Positions 27,462 through 34,864 of a stretch of DNA of 64,000 bases are shown one piece after another; the stretch's first letter is position 1, and each line of letters starts with the position of its first letter. Made by a program: the position numbers and the translations under genes. The notes beneath the pieces were generated by a model. That model was not told the origin of the DNA and searched no databases. It was given only the letters and a program-made list of their open reading frames with translations. Source of the DNA: Haemophilus sp. CCUG 60358 (GTDB taxonomy: Bacteria; Pseudomonadota; Gammaproteobacteria; Enterobacterales; Pasteurellaceae); assembly GCF_001679485.1 (NCBI RefSeq), contig NZ_LZOZ01000019.1:152581-216580 (forward strand). Reading direction: 5' to 3'.

Positions 27462-27929
27462 TTATTTGAACGCTTTTTTTAATTCTTCTTCTGCAACCTC
27501 TTTTGCGATTCTTAGAGCCTGTGTCTCACCAGATTTAAAGCCTTTTTCCATATAATGGCGACCTTTCATTTTTACTGTGCCATATTCAACCATCCACCAG
27601 TAAAACGGATCTGATTTATCTCGCGTATTTTCCCCAATTTTCGCCATTCTACGGCCTTGTGTTCGCATAACTCGAATTGCAGTGATGCCGCTTAAGCTAT
27701 CTTTGGCTACCCTTGTTTTATGTCGAACGTTGTTTTTAATTGTTCCTTTTTGTCGGAAATTAGTGCTACTCTTCAATATTGGAACATTCGGCTTGATTGT
27801 TTTTTCAATCGATTTGGCCGCGCTATTTAGTCCTTTTCTAATTGCTTTTGCAGCGACTTTGTTTATATCCTTGTTTAGTTTTTTTAAGTTTTGCTCAAGT
27901 TCTCTTAAGCCTTTTATTTGAACTGCCAT
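27462..27929 (-). CDS. HK97 gp10-family head-tail/neck protein
   Basis: A 155-residue protein with the HK97-gp10-like pattern: IKGLRELEQNLKKLNKDINKVAAKA at the N-terminus, basic middle, and WWMVEYGTVKMKGRHYMEKGF before a helical C-terminus. In siphophages gp10-type proteins complete the neck or connect to the tail. It is the last gene of the structural operon, after TerL. Its presence without a tail tube gene suggests the element builds a head with an adaptor to which a helper tail could dock. Confidence 0.85.
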   Translation of the reverse strand: MAVQIKGLRELEQNLKKLNKDINKVAAKAIRKGLNSAAKSIEKTIKPNVPILKSSTNFRQKGTIKNNVRHKTRVAKDSLSGITAIRVMRTQGRRMAKIGENTRDKSDPFYWWMVEYGTVKMKGRHYMEKGFKSGETQALRIAKEVAEEELKKAFK

Positions 27930-27944
27930 AGTTTCCCTCTGTAG

Positions 27945-29612
27945 TTATAAATCAATACCATTAAATTGTTCTAGTGCGTGTTTGTGTTCATCTGAAAGTT
28001 CGAAAATTAAATCACCATATTCAAGTTGATAAGTGCCGAATGACATTAGAAAGGCGACTGCTGGGTCGATTTTGTTTGCTGCTTTCTTCTTGTTCGGTTT
28101 AATGTTGGCGTTCGCGTCTGTTTCCATAACTACATTTGATAAAGCCCATGCCAACACCGGATCGCCGTTGTGTTCTATCATCTGTCTGTTTATTAAAACT
28201 TCCGCACTTTTCGCCACTGGGCTAAATCGTTGGTATGTTTGCGGGAATGGCTCTACTTCAAGCCCAGCCGCTTGTAATTGTGTTCGTAAATGGGTTGCGT
28301 TCCATACATCAAAGCCTGTCATTTTGATATTGAAACGTTCAGCATCTTTCAGAATATCGTCTCTGATTTTGTCGTAGTCGATACAATCCCCTTCCGTTGC
28401 TATTAGCCACCCACTGCGCACCCAGTTTCGATACATTGCGCGGTTTTTATTTGCCACGTTGTTAAGTTGGAATTCGGGAATGTAGTGCCGTGTAAGCAAG
28501 CGCACTTTGTTTCCGTGTGGGAATGTATAACAAAGGCTTGTTAAGTCGTTGGTACTTGATAAATCTAGCCCTAAATAGCAATCTTGATGAAGTAAATCGC
28601 TTTCCGTGTACTGTCGTTCACATTGCGCCCAGTTTCCATCACCTAGCCACGGCGTAGAGCCTTGACACCATACATTAAAGCGCTTAGTTAGCATTTCTAC
28701 CCATTCGGACGGAATACCCCTAGCCTTCTTGATAGTGTTCTCAAAATCAAGGTAAGGAATGGATTTACCTATATTCGGATTTGCTTTTATCCAGTTCTCT
28801 TGATTGTCGATTTCGTTTTCTTCGTCTAACTCAAAAATCAACACAAATAGACTTTCATTCTGCTCATTTCCTTCAAGGATTTGAGCGCAATAATCATAAT
28901 GCTGTTTACAGGCTGAAATAACGTTACTTCCGGCTGTTGTAATAGCAAAGAGTAAACCTTCAGGGCGTGCGCCTTGCCCTAGCTCTAACGCGCTATATAC
29001 GCTGTTGTCTGCGTGTAGGTGATATTCATCAACAATCGCTAAACTAGGGTTTGTTCCCTCAATGGTTGAAGATTTAGCGGCAAGCGGTCGCATAATGCTA
29101 TTGTTCTTCGGATTAATTAGCTTGTGTTGTTGAATATTAAGGCGCTTTTTCAATGGAGCTGAAAGTAAGCACATTTGACGAGCATCATCAAAAACAATTC
29201 TTGCTTGATCTCGGCTAACGGCTGCGGTGTATATATCCTGTTGTCCGCCTTCCATCACTAGAAACCAATTAGCTAAAACGGCTGCTATCGTTGATTTAGC
29301 GTTCTTTCTTGCTACTTGAACGTAAGCGGAGCGATATTTTCTTAATCCTGTGTCTTTACGCTTAAAGCCTAGAATATTGGCAAAGAGAAAGACTTGCCAA
29401 TCTGAAAGGATAATAGGCTGTCCGCGTAAGTGTCCTTTAACGTGTGGGCATAGTTTCGAGAAAGCTAGAAACTTATCAACCGCGCTTTTATCAAAGAAAT
29501 AATCGGGATTGTTTAAATCGTTAAAATAACGCTCTACGGCTTGTTTTATCTTCTTACAAGACACTAACTCACCCGATTTGATTTTCTCTGCGTATGCTTG
29601 CCATATTTCCAT
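27945..29612 (-). CDS. terL: Terminase large subunit (Terminase_1 family)
   Basis: A 555-residue packaging motor. The ATPase domain has a Walker A-like VARKNAKST (about residues 98-106) and Walker B SLAIVDEYHLH (about 189-199), followed by the coupling motif FAITTAGSNV. The RNase H-like nuclease domain starts with LGLDLSSTNDLTSL (about residue 340) and ends with NKIDPAVAFLMSF. It cuts and translocates element DNA into the procapsid. Family members work with HNH proteins in cos packaging. It lies eight bases after terS. Confidence 0.95.
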   Translation of the reverse strand: MEIWQAYAEKIKSGELVSCKKIKQAVERYFNDLNNPDYFFDKSAVDKFLAFSKLCPHVKGHLRGQPIILSDWQVFLFANILGFKRKDTGLRKYRSAYVQVARKNAKSTIAAVLANWFLVMEGGQQDIYTAAVSRDQARIVFDDARQMCLLSAPLKKRLNIQQHKLINPKNNSIMRPLAAKSSTIEGTNPSLAIVDEYHLHADNSVYSALELGQGARPEGLLFAITTAGSNVISACKQHYDYCAQILEGNEQNESLFVLIFELDEENEIDNQENWIKANPNIGKSIPYLDFENTIKKARGIPSEWVEMLTKRFNVWCQGSTPWLGDGNWAQCERQYTESDLLHQDCYLGLDLSSTNDLTSLCYTFPHGNKVRLLTRHYIPEFQLNNVANKNRAMYRNWVRSGWLIATEGDCIDYDKIRDDILKDAERFNIKMTGFDVWNATHLRTQLQAAGLEVEPFPQTYQRFSPVAKSAEVLINRQMIEHNGDPVLAWALSNVVMETDANANIKPNKKKAANKIDPAVAFLMSFGTYQLEYGDLIFELSDEHKHALEQFNGIDL

Positions 29613-29619
29613 ATTTCGC

Positions 29620-29988
29620 CTACATAGTTAGGATTTCATCTAATACATCGACTTCATCTACTTCAATAGGATTTTTTCTGCGGCTTACAGGGTCGAAACC
29701 TAGCAATGATGACATCTTAATCATCACCTTTTCGGCATCTGCTTTCGCTGACAAAGCTGGATTTCTTGATTGAGTGCCTTGACTATTCACAATAATGAAG
29801 CCATTTTTGGCTAAATCTGCTACAGAATGACGCCAAATTGCGTAGTTTTCGCAATAAATTTCAAGGTTCGTTAAATCTTCTGCCTTAATATCGCCACGCT
29901 CTGAAAGTTGTTTAATTCGGCTTTTCCATTGGGTTTTAGCGATACCATCTAAAAAATCAGGGGTTTTATAGTTTCTTCTCTTACTCAT
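29620..29988 (-). CDS. terS: Terminase small subunit (P27 family)
   Basis: A 122-residue P27-type terminase small subunit (SKRRNYKTPDFLDGIAKTQW; VNSQGTQSRNPALSAKADAE). It recognises the packaging site. ATG 29988 has AAGGA six bases upstream and is preferred over the frame start at 30006. The ~300-base gap upstream, up to the HNH gene, is the candidate cos region. Confidence 0.9.
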   Translation of the reverse strand: MSKRRNYKTPDFLDGIAKTQWKSRIKQLSERGDIKAEDLTNLEIYCENYAIWRHSVADLAKNGFIIVNSQGTQSRNPALSAKADAEKVMIKMSSLLGFDPVSRRKNPIEVDEVDVLDEILTM

Positions 29989-30006
29989 ACATTTCCTTAT
30001 TTTCAA

Positions 30007-30310
30007 AAAAATTGCCTTGCGTAAAAATTGAGTTGGGCGGGCGGTTCTTTAGGCTTGCGACTTTCTTTCAAAAACTCCCCCCACCTGTTCAAATTGTCTT
30101 TTTGTAATCGTTTAATTTAAAGCAAAGTCCAAAGTTGGATTTTGTTCAAAATTTCGACTAATCCAAAATTGGATTGGTTAGCTCTGTTATGGTCATATCA
30201 CCACAACTCAACTGTGGATATATCACCATAATTCAATTGTTTCGATATCGAAACAGTTAAGGTATTCGTGTTATGCGAATGCCTTTAAGTATGGTCATTA
30301 TGACCACGGT
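30007..30310. other. Candidate cos/packaging region between HNH and terS
   Basis: No gene is visible. It contains a G-rich core GGGCGGGCGG (30035-30044), a C-rich patch near 30075, two TCCAA-NN-TTGGA palindromes (30128-30139, 30162-30173), a 21-bp imperfect direct repeat (30195-30215 and 30220-30240, differing at four positions), the palindromes TTTCGATATCGAAA (30240-30253) and TGGTCAT-T-ATGACCA (30292-30306), and a further hairpin between. cos sites combine a nicking core with repeated TerS-binding sites beside terS, as here. Confidence 0.55.
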
Positions 30311-30667
30311 TCACTTCTTCGCACCAAATCCGCGTTGGTCTATCACTCGTGTTTTATAGCTGTGACAATCACGACATAAAGACTGATGATTGCTTGCTAC
30401 CCAAAACAACGGATCTGATTGTCCGTTCTCTACCGGCTTGATATGGTCTATCACTGTTGCCGGAGTATATTTGCCTTGTTCTAAGCACATCACACAAAGG
30501 GGATGATGCTTTAAGTATTGTTCGCGGTATTTGCTCCACTTGTGGTCGTAACCGCGTGCGCTACTGCTTGGGCGGTTGTCTTTTGGCTTGTGCTCTTCAC
30601 ATCTGCCCGACTTCACTTTATTTCTACATCCGGGATAGCTACAACGTCTTAATGGTTGGTATGGCAT
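30311..30667 (-). CDS. HNH endonuclease (packaging-associated)
   Basis: A 118-residue HNH nuclease. Two CxxC pairs (CVMC; CRDC) hold the zinc and the catalytic histidines lie in ATVIDHIKPVENG and SNHQSLCRDCHSYKT. An extra N-terminal CSYPGCRNKV segment is typical of phage HNH proteins next to terminase genes. In HK97-like phages such proteins are required with terminase for cos cleavage. It is encoded between the head-tail connector and terS. Confidence 0.93.
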   Translation of the reverse strand: MPYQPLRRCSYPGCRNKVKSGRCEEHKPKDNRPSSSARGYDHKWSKYREQYLKHHPLCVMCLEQGKYTPATVIDHIKPVENGQSDPLFWVASNHQSLCRDCHSYKTRVIDQRGFGAKK

Positions 30668-30681
30668 CGGTTACAAAATCC

Positions 30682-30996
30682 TTAGTAAGCGCACGGTTCT
30701 CTATACACTTCCCATAATGCGGAAATCGTCATAGGTGCCGGTTTAAGGTTGGCTAAGTCTGTGACGGCTTCTCGGTTCGTGTAGAGATAGGCGATATACA
30801 TTAAGCAACCAATCTTAATCGCCGGGGTAAAAGGTATGGTCTTTTCCGTTTCTTCTTCCCCAAAGGTTTTACCAATATGTTTTTGGCATACTTCCAATGT
30901 GGCTACCTTATAGGCTTCCAGTAACTCATCATCTAAATCATGATCGAGATTTAAGTGCGCTTTGATTTCATCAATGGTTAAATCAATATTCGCCAT
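30682..30996 (-). CDS. Head-tail connector protein (gp6-like)
   Basis: A 104-residue helical protein of the phage_connect_1 / HK97 gp6 type: begins MANIDLTIDEIKAHLNLDHD, with YIAYLYTNREAV in the middle and a C-terminal ISALWEVYREPCAY. It would form the ring below the portal. Start ATG 30996 lies within the preceding gene's 3' end and has GAGGG upstream; the frame start three codons earlier is less likely. Confidence 0.85.
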   Translation of the reverse strand: MANIDLTIDEIKAHLNLDHDLDDELLEAYKVATLEVCQKHIGKTFGEEETEKTIPFTPAIKIGCLMYIAYLYTNREAVTDLANLKPAPMTISALWEVYREPCAY

Positions 30997-31339
30997 AGGC
31001 TTCACCCTCTTTACACATTAGCTGTAACTCTCTGTGAGATTCCATACTGTCAATAACCGAATAAATATCAAATAGGCGTTTACCGTATTTAATCCGCATT
31101 TTGTTTGTAATGCCTTCAAGGTAACGAATGCGAACGCGGATAATATTTTCACCCATTTGAAAAGGGCCACTAAAATATTCTCGCCCTTGTAACGGTTCTA
31201 CACTGGCGCGCACGGTGGCTACATTCTTCCAAATCGGTCTTGAGTTTCCGTATGGGGTGTTGTTTCGCTCTTTGTCATAATCCCGCTTTTGTATGCTAAT
31301 CACCTTGTTATACTTTCCGGCCTTAATCATGATTGCCAT
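30983..31339 (-). CDS. Phage head closure / head-tail adaptor protein
   Basis: A 118-residue beta-rich protein with the pattern of SPP1 gp16 / head-tail adaptor family (KAGKYNKVISIQKRDYD; NVATVRASVEPLQGREYFSG; FDIYSVIDSMESHRELQLMC). It closes the portal channel and links to the tail. Start ATG 31339 overlaps the end of the portal gene and has a G-rich ribosome site; ATG 31330 is an alternative. Its end overlaps the next gene by 14 bases. Confidence 0.82.
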   Translation of the reverse strand: MAIMIKAGKYNKVISIQKRDYDKERNNTPYGNSRPIWKNVATVRASVEPLQGREYFSGPFQMGENIIRVRIRYLEGITNKMRIKYGKRLFDIYSVIDSMESHRELQLMCKEGEAYGEY

Positions 31340-32555
31340 TGTTTGCCCCCGGTTCTTGTTCATCACCGCGTTTTACTTCTACGGTTTGTTTCCATGCTTG
31401 ACTAAATTCTTCTCCACCCTCATAAGGCGGTAAACCTTCACGGCGGCGAACTTCATTCGGGCACATTACACCGGCTTTAATTGCCACATCGTAACTCTTG
31501 AAGCGTTCGCTTTGACTTGTGCGCAATAAGTCGCTTGTATCAAATTCGATTAAGTAACGTTTCTTGCTGTTGCTACCTAAATCAATCATCAAGGCATCTT
31601 TTAGCTGCTGTTCAAAATTGGTTAGCCAAGGGCGCAAAGTTTGCGATAAAAAGGCTCGACTGGCTTCACTAAAGTTTGAATAACTACTATTGGAATAGTC
31701 TTGAAGGAAAATCGGGCTAATGTTGTAGATTCTGGCAATATCGGAAATTGTGAAAGTTCGACTTTGTAACCATTCCGCATCTTGGTTTGTCATGCCTAAC
31801 TGTTTATATTCCATTGAGCCTTCAAGGATTGGTGTTTTCCCTGCGTTCTTCGCGCCTTTGTAACGTTCAAGGGCTTTTACCGCTTTTTGTGCTTTGGCAT
31901 CGTCCAACCATTCGGCGGTAGTAATTAATCCACTCGCCATTAAACCGTTTTTCATCACTGCCGAACCGTGTTTCTGTTGAGCAATGCCTAAGCCCACGGT
32001 TTCACGGCAAATCGTAATTGGCGAACGACCCATAAAGCCATCAAGGGATGAATGGCGTAAATGTAGGATTTCATCTTGAAGATAATTTTTGGTATTGCCG
32101 TCTAAATCGGTAATTTGATAGATATACTCGCCGCCAACTTTGCGATAGATATTGACCGCACTTGGTTCGTACGGGGTAAGGCTGATTGGTTCGCCTTTGT
32201 TGTTCCATTCAATCACCGCATAAGCGTTACCGTTTAATAGGCAATGACGCATCATGGTGTATTTAAATTGATACGGTGTTTGGCTACGGTTTGGCATCTC
32301 ATTTAAGAGATAATCCACCGGGTGACGATAAACGCGCTCGCGGCCATCATCTTTAAGCTGATACAAATAACAAGGCATACTTGCCACCGCTTCTGAAATA
32401 ACGGTAACGGCACTCATCACCGCCGGTAAACTTTCTGCTGTGTTCGGGCTGACAAATTCCCCCGCGCCGGTGTTTGATACGCCAAGATAAGAAAGCAGCT
32501 CATTAATTGCCATCGGTGAGCTGCGTTGTTCTTTTCGTCTAAACGGGTTCCACAT
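31323..32555 (-). CDS. HK97-family portal protein
   Basis: A 410-residue portal of the HK97 family: MWNPFRRKEQ start, AVMSAVTVISEAVASMPCYL near residue 55, GLGIAQQKHGSAVMKNGL, and RIYNISPIFLQDYSNSSYSN, followed by FLSQTLRPWLTNFEQQL. Twelve copies form the DNA entry ring. ATG 32555 has GGAGG seven bases upstream and overlaps the protease stop region; the frame start at 32576 is rejected. Confidence 0.94.
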   Translation of the reverse strand: MWNPFRRKEQRSSPMAINELLSYLGVSNTGAGEFVSPNTAESLPAVMSAVTVISEAVASMPCYLYQLKDDGRERVYRHPVDYLLNEMPNRSQTPYQFKYTMMRHCLLNGNAYAVIEWNNKGEPISLTPYEPSAVNIYRKVGGEYIYQITDLDGNTKNYLQDEILHLRHSSLDGFMGRSPITICRETVGLGIAQQKHGSAVMKNGLMASGLITTAEWLDDAKAQKAVKALERYKGAKNAGKTPILEGSMEYKQLGMTNQDAEWLQSRTFTISDIARIYNISPIFLQDYSNSSYSNFSEASRAFLSQTLRPWLTNFEQQLKDALMIDLGSNSKKRYLIEFDTSDLLRTSQSERFKSYDVAIKAGVMCPNEVRRREGLPPYEGGEEFSQAWKQTVEVKRGDEQEPGANNGNHD

Positions 32556-32556
32556 A

Positions 32557-33123
32557 TTACGCCTCCGCCACATCAAGCCACTGTTTCAAAAGTGCGGTGG
32601 ATTTTCCTTGCGTTTTTCCCTTCGCGGTTGCCATTGATCGTTTGGCAATCTCAACGCTACTTTCAGGATAGGCAGGAATGCTGGTAACGGTGATTTCAAA
32701 TAATTCCGCTTTGGCCACTGTGCGTTGACAAGGCTCTACATCAAAATTCCATGTTTCTTCTTTAGCCCAAAAGCCGAAAGACATCCCGCTAATATCGCCG
32801 CGTTCAACACTTACCAACAAATCACGCCCTAAGGTGGTATCAGGTGGCATTAATTCAAAACGTAAGCCTATTGCGTCTTCTTCCAGTTTTAAGGTTCCCG
32901 CACGGGTACGCCCTAATAGTTTGGTATGGTCGTGTTCAAATAATGCCCGTACATCGGCACCACTACTTAAACTTTCACTAAACGCATTCGCACTGAATTG
33001 TTCTACAAAATCGCAATAAAGCACTTCAGAAGGGCTGTTCCACTTCACCACATAGCCAACCAGTTTTTTATTCTCGCTGTCTGCGGTGATTTCGGATGAA
33101 CGGATTTCAAATTCTTTATTCAT
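32557..33123 (-). CDS. HK97-family prohead protease
   Basis: A 188-residue serine protease of family U35/S78 which cleaves the capsid scaffold domain during maturation. Catalytic histidine lies in LFEHDHTKLLGRT and the serine in ERGDISGMSFGFW; ITVTSIPAYPESSVEIAKR is the typical C-terminal strand. It is encoded between capsid and portal. A strong hairpin separates it from the capsid gene upstream. A perfect uptake signal lies near its 3' end (32590-32598). Confidence 0.94.
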   Translation of the reverse strand: MNKEFEIRSSEITADSENKKLVGYVVKWNSPSEVLYCDFVEQFSANAFSESLSSGADVRALFEHDHTKLLGRTRAGTLKLEEDAIGLRFELMPPDTTLGRDLLVSVERGDISGMSFGFWAKEETWNFDVEPCQRTVAKAELFEITVTSIPAYPESSVEIAKRSMATAKGKTQGKSTALLKQWLDVAEA

Positions 33124-33137
33124 ACTTTCCCTTTTAA

Positions 33138-33161
33138 CAAAAAGGGGGCTTAATTGCCCCC
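33138..33161 (-). terminator. Intra-operon hairpin between capsid and protease genes
   Basis: GGGGGC-TTAATT-GCCCCC (33144-33161), followed on the minus strand by TTTTTG. It lies directly after the capsid stop codon. Partial termination here would give high capsid but lower protease/portal mRNA. Confidence 0.75.
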
Positions 33162-33176
33162 GTTGGAATTTGACGA

Positions 33177-34364
33177 TTAAGCCGTAACTTCAATGAACTT
33201 GATTGCGTTACTATCTACCACGCCACCACCAAGATATTTATCGGTATGGACTTTATAGAAGCCCGGTTCGGTAATGTTATCAGGGCGGGTTCTTACGCCG
33301 GTTTCGTGATCTACAATGAAGTAACCGCGTTTGAAGTCACCAAAGGCAACTACCGGTTTATTGGCACCACTTGCCGGCATGGTCTCAAGGAAGTAAACCG
33401 GACGACCTAAAAGGGTAGAAGGCGCATCTACGGTTAAACCATCACGCCAAATAAAATCGCCGTTTTTGTTTTTGAGTTTTTGTAATGCCGCCGCAATGGT
33501 GGAAGACATCACCCAAACGGCATTTTTACGGTATTTGCTGTGTAAGGTGTAGAACAAATCAATGAGCGTATCGGCGGTGATTTTGTCGGCACCGGCAACT
33601 TCTAATTTTTGTAACTTACCAAAGGCGCGTACTTTGTCCGCTTCGGTAGAACGTTCATAGGACAAGAAGCCTTTTGATTTCTTCGTGCCGTCACCGCCGG
33701 TTAAGTCGGTTTCTTCGGTTTCGGTGAAGCTTTCGGTAATTTCATCGGTCAACCAACCTAAAACATCAATACTGGAGAAGTCCAAAATTTCTTGAGTAGT
33801 TTTCGGATAGGCATAGATAGGATTTAAAGCAATGGCGACTTCATGGAGTTTCGGTGTGGTGGTGCCATTGCGGGCTTGACCTTCCTCACCATGGGCCACT
33901 ACTGCACCACCGGCGGAAACAAGTTTTTTGTATTCTTTCGCACCAACCGGCAAGCGGACCACGTTACAAATTTGACGCATCACGCTATCATCGGTTAAGC
34001 GTTTCATTACGTCTTTATCCAATTGTGGAATCACGGTATAACCGCCATCTTCTTGACCGGTGGTGGAAAGATTTCGTAATTCACCCGTTTTAATGTAGTG
34101 GCGTAGTTCGTCATTGCTGAAGGTTTTACCGCGTGTTTCTACCGGCTTGCCTTTGTCGGCAATGTTACGTTCTTCATCGGCCACCGTTTCATAACGGGCG
34201 ATTTCATCGCTCAATTGTTTGACCAAATCTTTCAACTTTTCAAAATCAACGTTTTCGGTTTCGGTCAATGAGCGGTTTTCTTGTTCCGCTTTGTCTAACA
34301 TAGCGCGCATTGCTGCGACTTTTTCCGCTTTTTGTTGGCGTAGTTCTAACAGTTTTTTAAACAT
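33177..34364 (-). CDS. HK97-fold major capsid protein
   Basis: A 395-residue capsid protein. Residues 1 to about 70 form the coiled-coil delta/scaffold domain (LELRQQKAEKVAAMRAML ... LKDLVKQLSDEIARYETV), removed by the protease. The HK97 fold follows (QEDGGYTVIPQLDKDVMKRL; AYPKTTQEILDFSSIDVLGW; AFGDFKRGYFIVDHETGVR). It assembles the head. ATG 34364 (MFKKLLELRQ) has AAGGA at good spacing. It is the first gene of the leftward structural operon; capsid-first order reverses the usual terminase-to-capsid order of HK97-like phages. Confidence 0.95.
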   Translation of the reverse strand: MFKKLLELRQQKAEKVAAMRAMLDKAEQENRSLTETENVDFEKLKDLVKQLSDEIARYETVADEERNIADKGKPVETRGKTFSNDELRHYIKTGELRNLSTTGQEDGGYTVIPQLDKDVMKRLTDDSVMRQICNVVRLPVGAKEYKKLVSAGGAVVAHGEEGQARNGTTTPKLHEVAIALNPIYAYPKTTQEILDFSSIDVLGWLTDEITESFTETEETDLTGGDGTKKSKGFLSYERSTEADKVRAFGKLQKLEVAGADKITADTLIDLFYTLHSKYRKNAVWVMSSTIAAALQKLKNKNGDFIWRDGLTVDAPSTLLGRPVYFLETMPASGANKPVVAFGDFKRGYFIVDHETGVRTRPDNITEPGFYKVHTDKYLGGGVVDSNAIKFIEVTA

Positions 34365-34564
34365 AGTTAATCCTTTTAAAATCATCTTAATTAAGACGGC
34401 TTATAAAAAGCCCATAGAACAATATATATACAAAAAATATAAAGTAAATACCTTATTTTTCAATAGTTTAGTTGCGTTTAGATACGGTAAGTTAAGATTG
34501 TTTGATTGCTTAAATTTTGAACAGCTAAGGATTAAATAATCTATATTGAGATATTTTTTTGATT

Positions 34565-34678
34565 GGTGAACAAAGGTGAACAAAGGTGAACAATGGTGAA
34601 CAGTTGGTGAACAACAAAAAAAAGAATATAACTATATAATAAATAAAGAGTTTTAAGGATTGGTGAACAAGGTGAACA
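34565..34678 (+). repeat. GGTGAACA iteron array, right (candidate replication origin)
   Basis: Seven perfect GGTGAACA copies, all in one orientation: 34565, 34575, 34585, 34595 and 34606 (spaced 10, 10, 10 and 11 bp, on one helix face), then 34662 and 34671 after a 48-base A/T-dominated spacer that could melt. This is the layout of an iteron origin with an unwinding element. The octamer is the P4 alpha type I iteron. Confidence 0.78.
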
Positions 34679-34763
34679 GTTTTTCTATAAAATTTTTTAC
34701 ACGCGGCTTATTAGTGGTATTATGGCATCAGAAACTATCATTGATTTGTGGTGAATTTGAATT

Positions 34764-34786
34764 TTAGTAACAAGCTTAGTAACAAG
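34764..34786 (+). repeat. Integrase arm-type site pair, right end
   Basis: TTAGTAACAAG at 34764-34774 and 34776-34786, the same 11-mer and 12-bp spacing as near int at 19548-19570. Confidence 0.7.
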
Positions 34787-34836
34787 ATTTTAGACTTTGT
34801 AAAATAAACATTAAAAATCAATACTATACAAGTGAA

Positions 34837-34859
34837 TTCGGGTTCAGCTAGTGCACCAT
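34837..34859 (+). repeat. attR: decayed tRNA-Val 3' end
   Basis: TTCGGGTTCAGCTAGTGCACCAT aligns to the tRNA-Val 3' end at 19402-19425 with two substitutions and one missing base. The displaced original end no longer encodes a working tRNA, so drift is expected. It marks the right boundary of the element. Confidence 0.7.
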
Positions 34860-34864
34860 CTATC

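Larger units (their letters stand above)
34365..34836. other. Non-coding right end of the element
   Basis: An AT-rich, gene-free stretch. From left it holds the leader of the capsid gene, the right GGTGAACA iteron array (34565-34678) with an AT-rich core, and the right arm-site pair (34764-34786). Short frames in it lack ribosome sites and coding character. Confidence 0.6.
19425..34859. mobile_element. Integrated P4-type satellite resembling a capsid-forming PICI (about 15.4 kb)
   Basis: The element is bounded by a tRNA-Val 3'-end repeat. It carries a P4-type integrase, AlpA, an Icd-like protein, a P4-alpha-like helicase, several small unknown genes, and an HK97-type head plus cos-packaging set: major capsid, protease, portal, two head-tail joining proteins, HNH, TerS, TerL and a gp10-like protein. 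I found no tail tube, tape measure, baseplate, fibre, holin, endolysin or CI-like repressor gene. Small size, own capsids and lack of tail and lysis genes are the defining features of capsid-forming phage-inducible chromosomal islands, which use tails of helper phages. All genes except int point left. Both boundaries carry integrase arm-site-like and P4-iteron-like repeats. A remnant prophage is the alternative, but the intact reading frames and tight gene packing argue against decay. Confidence 0.82.

Noticed and set aside
34565..34613. CRISPR-like regularly spaced repeats
   Set aside because: Units are only 8 bp with 2-3 base spacers, no cas genes are present, and the octamer equals the P4 iteron.
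34831..34859. A second tRNA gene at the right end of the element
   Set aside because: Only the 3' arm is present, with substitutions; no cloverleaf can be built upstream. It is an attachment-site remnant.
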